DNA of 64,000 nt, taken from contig OY365819.1 in NCBI GenBank assembly GCA_959347315.1, positions 21,056,637-21,120,636 of the forward strand, read 5' to 3'. Source of the DNA: Bimastos eiseni. Its lineage: Eukaryota > Annelida > Clitellata > Crassiclitellata > Lumbricidae. The notes below the pieces were generated by a model, which searched no databases, was not told the DNA's origin, and saw only the letters and a list, made by a program, of their open reading frames with translations. Both the position numbers and the translations under genes were made by a program. Shown piece after piece: positions 35,263 through 47,900 of this stretch. The stretch's first letter is position 1, and each line of letters opens with the position of its first letter.

Positions 35263-37053
35263 ATTAAAAATTTGCAGAAACATAGAAAAATACATATGTA
35301 AGTCTCGGGGTCGTACTCAGCACCGGTCGCTAATCGGTGACGTGGGATTTCCGGGTTCCCAACCGTGTATAACCCCTTGAGTCCTCGTGAGTCTAGAGAG
35401 TTTAAACCACCTCCTTCTGAGATTAAGGGTAGTAATCGGTTAGCTTCCTCAAAACTTGGCCACATAGAAGAAGAGCCTAGTCTATCCAGCATTTTATAAT
35501 CTGGACCAGTGGCGTCACTGGGGTTGGTGTCGCCCAGTGCGGTAAACTCTTGGTGTCACCCCTCTAGACTTTCACCATGGTCTTCTTCCGAGTGTTCCTG
35601 TACAATATATAATCGCATATAGTAATGTTTGTAAAATAAGTCAAAAAGTTAATAAGGACATAAGAAAGAAAACAAATTGAACAATATAACTTCAATACTT
35701 CAGGTAAAACATAAATAAAGAACTTCGACAAACTCGGACAAAGTTAAATTTTTGTTATTTAACATTAAAATTTCTGTTATTTAAAAGTTTCCCTTCCTGG
35801 TCTTCAAAGCTGCAAAGGAAGTTTTGTCGCCAATGCACGACTGTCATTTCATGACATATTTTATTATTTTATATTGCGAATTGCTGGCGAATGTCCGTAA
35901 CCGCATCAATTATTGGGGGGATCTGCGTGTGGCAGTCTCAACAGTGACTCGTTGGTTCGAAAAATTACACAACCGTTATTTATTTTTCTATTTCCATCTT
36001 TTTAATTTAAAAATTTAATTAAAAAATTAAAATATATATTTTTCAGACAGAAAAACGTGTGTATGCCGTAATTATTAATTTATTGTAGTAGTAAACTACT
36101 AGTATACTATAGTATAGTAATACTAACTTTTTTAAGTGGAAGCCTGGCACTGTTTTTCTCCTTTAAAATTTATGTCCTGTCCTAATTAATTTACTTTAAA
36201 ATATGTATATTTTAGTGATCTTGATAAAATTATAAAATTTCGAAAAAATAATTATTTACATAAAAAATGAACCTGTAAACAACGTCTGTAATTTTCTGCA
36301 ACCACGTGACTCCACACGTCATTAATTGGCGCGTTTGCAAATGACCCACGATTCTACTCCGACTCCGAGCAGCTCTGAGCTCTGAGTCTTATTCATTTAA
36401 GCACCAGACGCTCTGCATGGTGGCACCCTGTGCCTGCTCATGTATTTAACAATGAACGGTTATGAAACCCGACTAGACAGAGCTATGTCTGCTTTGTCAA
36501 ATTTGCAATTTTTTTATTTTGGTGTCACCCCTTGATGGTGTCACCCGGTGCGGCCCGCACCCCCCTAGTGACGCCCCTGATCTGGACGCAATCTTCCTTT
36601 TAAGCGCTCACTTCTACGCAGAAAATCGGGGGCTGTACTCGATTCCTGAACCAGTGACAAATTCCTTAAATCATGGGATGACGAGTATAAAGGTTGGCTG
36701 ATGGTATAGGGCACGGTGTCACAGGGTGCGGCAATTGCTGTATCAAAGCAATCAGGATTCGAAACTCGACTCACGGATCCCCGAGTAGAACTTTCTACTC
36801 TTTCCAACCTCTCGCTAAGTTCTGATAGATTAGCCAATTGTTCAGACTGACTTCTAACTAAATCTGCATGACTCTGAGAGATTTTAGCTAGTTTAGTTTC
36901 TATCCTGTTCTCTGATTCTAACTGATTCTTTGACATGTTATCTAGTTTAGTATACAACCTGTCAAGTGCAGAATCAGGTCTACTGAAAGGTGAATTTATC
37001 CTTTTTACCTCAGTAACCAATCCTACTTGATGCAAATACTCCTGAGATATCAT
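35259..37053 (-). pseudogene. Coiled-coil protein frame interrupted by a MITE
   Basis: A frame from MISQEYLHQVGLVTEVKR (37053) contains a long heptad-type helix (LDRLYTKLDNMSKNQLES, then AKISQSHADLVRSQSEQLAN, LSELSERLERVES) and ends DFLRRSERLKGRLRPD. The same frame continues on the far side of the MITE (35492 downward) as MLDRLGSSSMWPSFEEANRL and EIPRHRLATGAEYDPETY, once one target duplication is removed. I do not recognise the family. A Gag-like protein of an LTR element is possible. Confidence 0.5.
35507..36579. mobile_element. Non-autonomous hAT-like MITE (1073 bp) with 8-bp TSD
   Basis: Left end CAGTGGCGTCACTGGGG, right end CCTAGTGACGCCCCTG. Both ends carry GTGTCACCC and GGTGCGG motifs similar to the element at 2332-3249. 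The exact target duplication is ATCTGGAC at 35499-35506 and 36580-36587. The interior is AT-rich and non-coding. Insertion split a coiled-coil reading frame. Confidence 0.9.
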
Positions 37054-37463
37054 GAAAGAATATGAAGAAGTTTAATTGGAAGCAAGAACAGAAAAGTAGT
37101 CAACATATATATATTCTCAGTCAGACTAATTTAATCTTCTGACCCTAACCTATGCGATCAGTAATAATGTTCCCCAAATTTCATATCTAGGTGGGCATAA
37201 TAAAATCCAAAATGGATGGCACTTAACCTAAAAATCTGGACTGTCACAATTCAGCAATTCCGGAACGATCAATGAACAAATCCAGTAGAATACACATCGA
37301 CGGGATGAATCCAATGGCAATAATGCTTTCTAATTCAATAGATCGCAACTGATGAACTTAGTATACGTACTAAATTCGATTCGCAAAGGCTAATATCACG
37401 GTTTTCACGGGCTCAACTTTTCCGAAATTCTCTGTATATAGGCCTACAGCACTATCACAGACG
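37054..37463. other. Unassigned flank of the large hAT element
   Basis: No coding sequence. Sequence resumes at 40953 after the hAT insertion (acgactctcgggtaactggc). This could be LTR or leader sequence linked to the coiled-coil frame, but boundaries are not visible. Confidence 0.3.
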
Positions 37464-40400
37464 CAGAGGCGCGTTTACAGTAAATGGGGCCCTAGGCGCA
37501 GATATTATGGAGGCCCTTGTAAACATTGAAACCTGGAAAACGAGCACTGGGATGGGAATCATGGAACACTTCTCCTAAATGTTATCGAACATGTGTAAAA
37601 AAAAGTAAAGACATTAATTACTGTGGTACACCATTGAAGTAAAACTATAAAAATTTAATTGGACAGTATATAAATGTCATGTAAAAAGTTTTTCTATATA
37701 GGCTACTAGATATATAATATGATATATATTTTATAAAAAGATAAAAATAATTATGCAAATTTAACGCCATCTGTGATAACTTTTTCACAACGATAATCAA
37801 AAAAATAATTGCACGAATAGCATAATAGAAATAAACAAGATTCAAGATAAATTTCTAAGCGTCTAGAAAATGTTTAATCCTAAACAAATATTCACTGTTC
37901 AGTCTGTTCTAAGTCATCCCACTACAGGGCTTTCTTTCTGCATTTGAGTCTAGCAAAAATATAAATTTGTTGGTCAAAATTTGTTTTCTTTGTTTCAGCC
38001 GATTCGATGCAAATTAAAGCTAAACTACTTAGTCGATCTTGTTCCATTGAACTTCTGATATAGTTTTTCACTTTTAAGTACAGAAAACGATCTTTCTCCA
38101 GAAGCATTACTTATTGGTAGCGTAAGGTAAATACGCAAAATTGTTTCCACATTCGGAAATGTGGATTGTAGACCACGTATCACCAGTTGATACATATCGA
38201 TGGGATTTGTGACGTTTTCATTTTTGGCGAGAACCAAAAACTGAGCAAGCTCATCCTCAAACATGACACAGTCAATATCATTTTTGTATGTATCCTTCAA
38301 AGCTGCTATCATGTGTACATTATTCCCGTTGTTAGGCTGGTCATTGCCAAAAAATAATCCAAACCGGCTATTGATGTCTTCATAAGCTTTCATGCGGTTT
38401 CCGAGTTCCACAACTAATCTGTCGCAAACAACGTTTAAGGTGCCACCAATGAACTTTTCCCGTCCTGTCAGTATGACGTCATTCTGCGCAGTTTCATCAA
38501 AAAATAAAGTAAGTTTTCTTTGACGGCGCTGTGGCTGTTCGTCTTCGTATGTAATGTTATGGTCATTTTCAATACCAAGTAGAAACTTTGCCTCCGTCTA
38601 TATTTTGGCGAAATTGTCTCTGACGTTTTTGACAAATAAAGTTAAAGAATTCAATAATTCAGCCGCCTTCGACATAGTTTTTGATCTTGTAGGGATTTAC
38701 TGGTGGCATTAATTCTTTGTAGCAACGTATTCCATAATACTGACATTAGAGCTATCTCGTACCGCTCCATTTTTTTCACTAACGCTTTAGCTTCTGCCTT
38801 GGCAACTGGTTTTTGGGTTGCATCCGTACTTGCGTCAATAAGAGCTACTTTTATCTCGATGTAGCTTTTCTTTAAAGCAAGAACAGCATCTGCTCTGGCA
38901 GACCATCGTATGTCAGAAATTCTTTTCACACTCAAAGAATTAATTTTAAGATGTTGTTCCAAAATAGCCCACCTATGGGTTGACCCAGAAAACCACACAT
39001 ACAAGTTTTGTACAAAGTCAAAAAATGCCACTGCAGAAGTACATGACTCAGCCGCAGCATTACCTACTAAATTCAGTGAATGGTTAGAACACGGAATATA
39101 CTCAGCAGTTGGGCTTTTGGATTTAATGCGAGCTTGTAATCCGGTGTATGCACCTGACATATTGCTTGCGTTGTCGTAGCTTTGGCCTCTGCATTTTGTA
39201 AAATCGATGTCCCATTTCTTAAGTATTTCAATGATGACTTGATATAAATATCCAGCATCATGAGCATGGATTTCAATGAAAGAAAAAAATCGTTCTTTTA
39301 TGTGTCCGTCTGGAAGAACATATCTCAAGACAAAAGTGAGCTGATCCACGTGACTAACATCAGGTGTTGAATCAACAATCAAGGCGAAATATGTAGCCAC
39401 TTTTACTTCTTGAATAAATTGATCTCTTAAATTAGACCCCATTATTGCAATAAATTCATCGCAAATAGTATTGGATAAATAGCTAACAGATCCACAATTC
39501 GCGAATTTCTTACATGGTTCGCCAAGAATGGATCAAATTCAGCAAGATAATCAAGACAACTCAAATAGTTACCTTTATTGGTAGAATCTTTTGATTCTCT
39601 ATGCCCTCTAAATACCAATCCTTGGACAGAAAGAAATTGTACAGTTGCAACGACTCTCTTCAGAACTTCCCTCCAATATTGCTGCTGTGTTTCAAGTTGT
39701 TTAGCCACTTCTGTATCAATGCGACCTTCTTGCACCAAGCGCTTTGAATAAATTATCATTGAGCACCTGTGATCTTTAGAATTTTCATGTGCACTGAGAG
39801 TTGCTGATACGTTTTTCCAATCGAAATAACCACTAGTAGTCAATTGTGTTTTCTTAGAGGAAAACAATTTACAAATGTAGCAATAAATACTTCCGGTTGT
39901 TTCACTATAACTTAACCATTCACGCTTTTCTCGGGTTCCGTTCGATTTTTGTAAGTAAAAATGATTCTCTGAAAAATGTCGTTTGTATATTCTATCTCGA
40001 TCTTTGACTTGAATGATCTGCATGCTTTTATTCATTTCAATGCAATCCACATCTCGAAGATCTATTGGTTTCTCTCTCAAAAATTGTTCCCTCAACTTTT
40101 CAGTTATAATGTCAGGCCACTGACCAACATCTTTGGGATATACTATTTCAGTAAATTCAGCATAGTTGTGAGCTTCTTGCTCTTCAGCCTCGTCATTGTT
40201 TGAACCATATGTCTGTTCGTTTAAGTCCAAGTTAAATCCAGTATTAGTTGCATTAGTCTCGGAAATTTCAGCCTGTATTTCATAAGAAGCAGAATGGTAA
40301 TCTACTTCCGTTAGAAATGATAATGTCACACCCTGTAAATTGGGTGTTGTTCCTGTCTGCGGTAAATTATCACCGACAGTTACATTAACATTTGTACAAG

Positions 40401-40952
40401 ATTGGGCGTGGCCACTGTTGTCATCTGTATCCGTATTGGCCGTAACGTTAGAAGTAACAGCTGCAACAGCATAATCAAAATTCTCTTCATCGTCATGGAC
40501 ATGTTTACGACTTACGAATGCATCCAGCGAGTTGTTTTGTTTATTCAGCTCATTTTTCGCATGCGCGTGCCTCTTTCGCTTTGAAGCTCCAGATTCATAA
40601 CAACGTATCATTGTGTTAGATTTTAATTAATTTTTGATTTTAAACAGACTTTAATTATTATTAACAATTGTTAAACTTACAGTCTTCAAATATACCAATA
40701 AAGGTAGCAACTACAGACAGCCGTTGCGCCTGTTTCTAACCAGTTTGATATTTTTCGCACACAAATTAATTATTATTTGTTAGCCCAAATGATTGTGGTA
40801 AGATAATTAGATAAACAGTAAAAATATAAAAAAGGTATATAAAGGTATAATGGGTTTGTTTGAAAAAATTCTTTCATGCAGTTGCGGGGCCCCCTGTTGA
40901 TTTGGGGGCCCTAGGCGCGCGCCTAGTGCGCCTATGCCTAAACGCGCCTCTA
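37464..40952 (-). mobile_element. Nearly complete hAT element (3489 bp) with TIR and TSD
   Basis: Left end CAGAGGCGCGTTTA, right end TAAACGCGCCTCTA: the terminal inverted repeats match except at the last base. The 8-bp target duplication CACAGACG lies at 37456-37463 and 40953-40960. Both subterminal regions carry GGGGCCCTAGGCGC. One transposase gene fills the interior on the minus strand. The exact TSD and good ends point to a fairly recent insertion. Confidence 0.93.
37922..40611 (-). pseudogene. hAT transposase with TTF-type zinc finger and DUF4371-like core (ZMYM-like)
   Basis: Starts MIRCYESGASKRKRHAHAKN at 40611. A low-complexity N-terminus leads to a TTF-type finger: EWLSYSETTGSIYCYICKLF ... 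AHENSKDHR. The core has VQFLSVQGLVFRGHRESKD, YFALIVDSTPDVSHVDQL (first Asp) and RGQSYDNASNMSGAYTGLQ (second Asp), then CSNHSLNLVG and ISDIRWSARADAV. The C-terminus has LPISNASGERSFSVLK, the dimerisation motif with the terminal Glu region. Frame breaks lie near 39480, between 38651 and 38411, and near 38050. Otherwise long stretches are open, so this is a young pseudogene. Normal size for the family (about 850 residues). Confidence 0.9.
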
Positions 40953-41081
40953 CACAGACGACGACTCTCGGGTAACTGGCAATGGGCCAGAGGGTACTCT
41001 TCCTTACATAGGAACTAGCTTCTACATCATTTCGCACCGGGGGGAAGCTGTCAAAACCCCTCCCTTGGCATATGAAAAATT

Positions 41082-41495
41082 CTACCTGATATTTTTTTCA
41101 GGACATACTATTGGATCATCGATTCCTTCATAATCATGTTGACGTTTTTTCCGCGATATTCTTTTTATGCTTGGATGAGAAAATTTTGGCTCAACACCCA
41201 ATGTTTCTGCCAATTCTTTTGCAGTAACCTGTGCTTCCTTAAATCCAGTGTCTCTATACTTTACCAAAAATGCTCTTGTATTATTCAGAAGGGTTAATGC
41301 AAAATCCAATTGCAATGTTGTGCTCTGCATTACTTTACTTACACCTTCAATTTTAACAAGTATGTCATACCATATCACAACAGATGTTAAAAACTTGAAG
41401 CTAGTGATTTCATTGGCCAATGACTCGGCTTCACTTTTTGCTTTTGGATCTCTGGCTTCCTCAGACACTTCTACCAACGCATCATAAATGTCCAC
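41082..41495 (-). pseudogene. Second ZMYM/DUF4371-like hAT fragment
   Basis: A continuous 137-residue frame, DPKAKSEAESLANEITSFKF ... LDFALTLLNNTRAFLVKYRD ... SHPSIKRISRKKRQHDYEG, matches the helical insertion domain of ZMYM-like hAT transposases, but from another family than 37922-40611. Both its ends are missing. It sits just downstream of the receptor gene's last exon. Confidence 0.65.
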
Positions 41496-41512
41496 GTTGA
41501 GGGGGTTCTGGT

Positions 41513-41518
41513 TTTATT
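41513..41518 (-). promoter_or_regulatory. Candidate polyadenylation signal of the lectin-receptor gene
   Basis: AATAAA on the minus strand, 150 bases downstream of the receptor stop codon (41668-41670). Position and sequence fit. Use is not proven, and the signal lies close to transposon-derived sequence. Confidence 0.4.
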
Positions 41519-41667
41519 TCGATGGGGATATTTTTCAGATACAGAGTCTTGGAGGGAGACATTGTTTAAATCAGAGGGTCACTTTCACACCGGCCATGTC
41601 GATACACTAACGAACATAATAGCAAAAAACTAATGTGATCTCTATAAAGGGGCCGACGTTTATCTAT

Positions 41668-41911
41668 TCAGGGTCTAATATCTAAATCAGCGTAAAGAGT
41701 TTGTTTAAACGGAAGGTTGGCATCTGCTGAAGTCATCTCTGTTTCACAGTTTCTCACTGTGGCATAACATGGCTGCGATATGATGGAATCTGCTGCTGCT
41801 GAGTTAGATGGGTATGTTCCTCCATCTTCCTTTTGCTCTTTCTGGACTTGTGCGTAGAGCGAAGCTTCAATTCCTCGTTTCGTCTTCGTTTGCTCTGCAC
41901 AGGTCAGACTA
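41668..41911 (-). CDS. Lectin receptor exon 8: cytoplasmic tail with three YAxV/L motifs
   Basis: Encodes the tail ending LDIRP with stop TGA at 41670-41668. Tyrosine motifs are SLYAQV (Tyr408), PCYATV (Tyr438) and TLYADL (Tyr462), spaced 30 and 24 residues. The first fits the ITIM consensus S/I/V/LxYxxI/V/L; the third is close to the ITSM consensus. The exact acceptor is uncertain (41911 or 41908). Confidence 0.72.
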
Positions 41912-44900
41912 CTCTGCAAACTTAGTAAAACAATCAAGCTCACATTATTATTGTTTTTTAAATAACACAAATGCTGACAATTTTAAATAAAAACATATTT
42001 ATAGTGATAAAATTATCATAAAACTACTCTCGTTAATCACACATAGGGCCTAAGTGAGTAGTGCTACCGTTGTGTTGATTAGTCCTATTATAGATTAACA
42101 GGTCGTTTTAGGAGGTGTCTGTTTGCAAAGAACAGCACAATGGTGTTTGTGTTATACTAACGGCAGACACAGTTAGACTGAGTTAGTGCCGTTAGTGTAA
42201 TAGTCACGCCATTGTGCAGTTCCTTGCATACAGACTTGTATTAGATGTGAACAATAAATCAGTAAAATCGGAGTGAGTTGATAAGGAATAGTTGAGCTAG
42301 TCGATCAACGCGATTTGCCAATTATCTAAAAAACTATAAAATTGGTACCTTGTGCGATTATTGTCAGTTAGTAGACGTCTTCGGATGATCAAAACGACGA
42401 GTATTGCTATAACTGCGATGAGTAGAGCCACAATCAGACCGAGACCAACACCGAGCCCAATAGCCAGAGCTACATAAACATAATGTCCTCGCAGTAACTG
42501 ATAAAAAACGTCAGTGAAATGCATAATATGCAGTTATTCACGTAATATAATCAACTACAGCTCTAGGTTAATAGCCTATATGAAAAAGAAACTGATTGAT
42601 TTTATCCTATCCATTAATTTACATTTCGGAGACGCTTCTAGTGCAACAGACCCAGAGAAAGGAAAGTGGTCTTGAGACAACGAAAAGATGGACTTGGCTC
42701 ACGAGTTAGTAAGGAGGAACGTGTTGAAGAAGGGGGATAACAGTTTCGCTATGGGAACAGAAAGATCATACTGGTCAAGTGAGCGTGGCGGGTGAAGAGA
42801 AGTGGCGGTGGACGGCAGCGGGCGAAGTCACGCAGATCTTCGGAGCTTGGCCGGTATACGACGGGTAATACATTAATGTGAGCACCTTGCGTTGAACTCT
42901 ATCAGTAAGGGGCTACCCCTTGAAGGTAGTCAAACGTGAAGTTGAGGTATTAGTATATCTGCAACATTAGAACAGACTGAGAAGGATCAAACAAGAGATA
43001 ATGACCGCTTGACCGGTGCAGGGATGTGGTCTCGAGACCGCGGTCTTGGTCTCGAGACGGTCTCGAGGCCGGAAAACTGCGGTCTTGGTCTCGACTGCGT
43101 CGGTCTTGGTCTTTGTCTTAATTTAAAGGAACAGTCTTGGGATTGGTCTCCGTCTTAGGTTAGCGTTCTTTGTCATTTGCGATATCATAGCAATTTCTTT
43201 GATATTTGTCGATTATTTTCGATTACTTGAGACACCGGATGTTTAGGCCCTTTGATGCGACGAGGCTAAGGTCAGACATCTGCTCCTCGTCGGTAAGCGT
43301 TGCAACCTCCCCTGAAAATTCTCCGACCGTTGAATTTGCGAGTGCAGGCGGGAATGCACGCGATAAAGTGTCAGCGATAATGACTGGTCCCTGGAACGAA
43401 GACGAGGTCATAAGTGTATCTTTGTAGACGGTGTAGCATTCTTTTAAGTCGTTTGGGCGCCGCCGATAATGCCTTTTTCGTCTGAACATTGACCTGTTTC
43501 GCGTACACGTACGTGTGAAAGCGCTCCAAGGCGAGAACAATAGCCAACTTCTTTCTCAATTTGTGCATAATTTTGCTCTGTGACAGCTAGCGCCCTTGAG
43601 GCATACTCAACCGGCCTTTCGCTCTTAAGAAGTACCGCTCCCAGTCCAGCTTGGCTTGCGTCACACTGTACAACCATCTCTTTGTCCGCGTCGTAGTATG
43701 CCAGAACTGGTGCGTTGGTTTTCAATTGATGCCTTGCCTTGAACCTCCGGTCGCCCGCCAACAGAACTCATTTTCCCCTTTGAGCAGTGCGCGATTGGGG
43801 GCCGTAGTTTCGCTGACGTGCGCACAGAATTTTTGCGAGATAAGTGGCCATTCCCATAAGGCGCAAAACGCCTTGGCGGTCGATAGGGGTAGGCATGTGT
43901 TGTATAGCCTCCACTTTACGCTGGCCGGGTTTTACTCCTTTTCTAGTCAGTTCATGGCCGCAGAAAAGTGTAGAGGCGCAGTTTCTTCCGATTGAGCTTG
44001 ATGCCTTTCGCTTGTCGTTATGATCTGCTATCGCCACTTCCTCTGTGTCACCTGTGCCGTAAATATGTCATCTGCAATACATGCGATACCTCTCAGGCCT
44101 TACAATGCTGCATGTATGCGACTCTGAAAAATCTCTGGTCTTGAACTTAGTACAAAAGGCAATCTCAACCACAGGAAACGGCCCCAGAGGTTTCAGAAGT
44201 TGAGAGACGGCTTGATGCTGCGTCAAGGGCAAGATGCCAAAACCTGTCTTTCGCGTCAACGGTGCTGAAGAAACACGCCCCTGCTAGCTGAGGGAAGATG
44301 TAGTCGATGGTTGGCATGCAGTACTGCTCACGCAGCATACTGCCTTGTTTTAAGGTTTGGGATCAATAAAAAAGCCGAAAAATTGCGAATTCGACCGTCG
44401 GGTTTTGTTTGGCAAGCCGATGCTCGAACAGATCTGCGTATTCTGCCTCCACTTTCGGTGAGGTATCCTTGCGTATCGTCTCTTGTGCGCATCACGCAGA
44501 CGTGCTCTTCATCGACAGCAAGGAGTCCCAGTTCGACGAAGGCCTTGAGACCGAGGATAGGTTGTTCGTGTTTCGACGTGACGTAGAAATCCAACAGATG
44601 CTGTTGGCGCGATCGTGGGTGTTTGACAGAGAGTGTGATCACGTCGCTGGTGCTGAGTTCCGTCCGGTCAAACATGCGCAGCGCCGTGGCTGACGGACGG
44701 ACTTCCGGTCCAGTGAATGGACGATGTCCTCTTCAATGAGGTTAACGGTGGCGCCGCTATCAAGAAGAAGCCGTATGGGCTGATGAGCGACCTGCAATCG
44801 CACGTACTATCGGTCACTTTTAAGCGTGGTCATGGTCAGTAGCTCCTCGTCCGATACTTCATCGAGTTCTCGGACTACCGGGCGGCTCGGCATTCGTGCT

Positions 44901-47900
44901 GCGGTGCAGATTGACATACGGACTCGAAATGCGACTTTTTGAACATCATTGACACGTTTGCCCATATGCGGGGCAGTTTTCATGCCGTGGCTCATGACGT
45001 CGGTCGCAGTATTTGCGTTTGCTCTGTCTTTCCTTGTTAGGCTCAGACGTTGGCTGGCGCGAATGTTATGACCGTGGGGCTGGAGAGGAACGCAGAGCTT
45101 GGACCTGATCTTGGGCCGTCGTTGCTCGCATTTGCTGTACTGCTGCTTCGCTGGCTTTACAGATGTCTATAGCCTTGTTCAGAGTCAGCTCACGGATGTG
45201 CAGGAGTTTGTGACGTGTCGCATCGTTTTGTTGCCGACGACCACGCGGTCACGAATCATGGACTCTTCGACAGCCTCGAATTTGCAGGACTTCGTCATCC
45301 TCCGGATTTCGCCGAGAAATGTGTCGTAACGCTCGTTGGACTCCTGGACGCGTTGGTAGAAACGATATCGCTCGTATGTAACATTGACGGCTCCCATGCA
45401 GAAAGTCTCAAAAGCTTCGTTAATTTTTGCTATGTCTCTCTTATCCTCGGCTGACAGAGATAAACTGCGATACGTGTCGTAAGCCTCTCCGCCTATGCAT
45501 GTAAGAAAGACAGCAGCGCGCTTTCCTGCGCTGGACTCCGTCAGATCAACAGCTAGCTCATAATTTTCCCATTGTTCTTTAAAACGTGTCCAATTGTCGG
45601 CGACATTGCTGCCGATCATTTTCAGTTGCTCGGACGGTCTTAAATTCGATGTTAAACTCATTTTACTTCTGACATCATGTAAAGTGAGCAAGGTGATATG
45701 TAAAAGACTCGCTTTATTGAGATCACGGATGTAGATACAATGTCTAATCTGTTGCTAAGCTGCACGCAGAGTGAGTGTCTGTGGGCGTCGCTATCCTGTA
45801 CTAAGCGCCATCCGTCGGCACCACTGGGCGTGGCCTATACCGGCCAATCAGATCAATTCACAGACATGTTGACACAGGTGAATAAGCAATTTAAAAAGTA
45901 TCGATTTAGTATTAAGAGCGAAATAATTTAGCCAACTGACCTGTTTCAAAATCTATAGGTACTGCGACCGAAATAAATCGTTCGTGAAGGACAGTTCTAT
46001 GTTTCAATTCATCTTGTCGCTGTGACTTTAGAATAAGGACAGATGGGGTTCATTTAATTAGTAGGCCTACCCAGATGAGTGTCCGCCCGTGGAATATCGC
46101 ACCCTCTGGCGCCTAGGCCCACTCATTTTCCACCATCTGGTAATGGTTACCTTTGCACGAGAACAGCTTTTCTACGGTTGAATTGACGTCACAGTGTTGC
46201 GCCTCAGTCGAAACAAACCTTCGATAAGTCAGGATCTCGCTTCTGAGGGATAACTATTGTGATCATGTACCATTTCATTGTTTATGGTTTTACTAAGGAC
46301 TAAACCGTATTTGTTGCTTGAATGTACCAATTGTATGTTATAGCTATTACCATCGTATAGCTATCACCAGTCTTTCGAATCGTTAACTGTTACGTTTCTT
46401 GCGGCTGAAGTAGGAACTTGCAATTCTAGGCAACTGCCTACGTCGAACTTAACTTACTATTTTTAGTTGGTGTAGAGTTAAATGAAGCGGTCTGCATCGC
46501 CATTGATGTCGTCGTCGTAGATTTCGTCTGTGCTGCTGTTTCATTCCAATATTTTCGAACATTCAAATAAAAAGTTAAATTAGTTAAATTCCCAGGCGCC
46601 TCATTGGACCATAACAGCAATTTAACTGTTTACATGAACTTGTGTGTGTCACAGTGTGTGCTTGTGTATCGCCAGTTGTTTGTGAAGGGGTGTGTGCGTA
46701 GGTGTTTGTGCGTAGCAGGGGTGTAACAAGCGGAGGGGCAGAGGGGACACCGGCCCCAAGTTTTAATGCTCAGTGCCCCATGTACCCAAGCCGGTTCTTT
46801 TTTATGTTTCTCCAATGGCTTTTTAAGATGTCTTTTGTTAAGATAATTTTTAAAAATTCTGGGGGGCAAAATTCAAAAAGTGGAGGGCAAAAAAAATTTT
46901 TTAATTATGCCCCTCACTTTTCAAAACCTTGTTGCACCTCTGGTGCGGTGTGTGCGTGTGTGTGTGTGTATGAATGTGTTTGTCCATGGCCCTCTGGATC
47001 CAGAGGGCCATTGTTTGTCTCGCGAGTGTATATTTGAAGTCGCCACATGACTAAGATAGGGAGCCGTCCGCATATTGCGTACACGGCTTGGGAAGGGGGC
47101 TTCGAATTTCGACGATTTTGCGTGCGGGTGCGCATGGTTGGGAGGGGGTCCCGTAAATATGGACGTACGCAAACATAATAACTATCTAATTATGACGTCT
47201 ACAATAAGGAATATTAAAATCAGAACTATAAATCCAATCACAGACTGTATATTCCTACTTAGTAGTGTTGTTGGTGTTTTATTTCTTCATAGCAGTTAAA
47301 AAGTTAAGCTGTTAAATATGATGCTTGACAGAAATAAATAGCCTGCGGTGAAATCAATGTCTTATAGATGTCTTTAGCTATGTAACCTTCGCAATGGGGA
47401 TGTAGCGCTCATATGCACGGGGAGGGGTACACGAAATGTACGCGGTGCAACAGAGGGAGGTGGGTCCTAAAATCAGATTTTTTGCGTAAGTAATATATGG
47501 ATGGGCCCCAAAATTAATCACGTTGACCTAGACGTGACTTGGCCTGCAGCGACTTCTGTGAACTTAAAAAATAGTTTATTATTTTGAAGAATCAACATTT
47601 TAAGTAAATAATTGTAATCTCTAATGCTAAGGCGCCATTTAAAAGTCAAAGGTTATTCACGAGCGCTGCGTCAAATCAGACGGGTTGTCCGAGTGGTAGG
47701 CCTGGGAGGGCAGAATTATGTTTCCAGAGGGTCATAGGAGGCATAATATGATAATGCTCGATACAGAACAGCGTAGCAAGTCGAGGTCATTCATGAAGAA
47801 TTAAGCAGTGTACGTCTTAATAGAGTTAAAGTTTAAATTTCCTTTTCACCAGTTTAACTTCCAAAATAATTGCTGACGAGTTTCTACAAATGCGTGTAGT

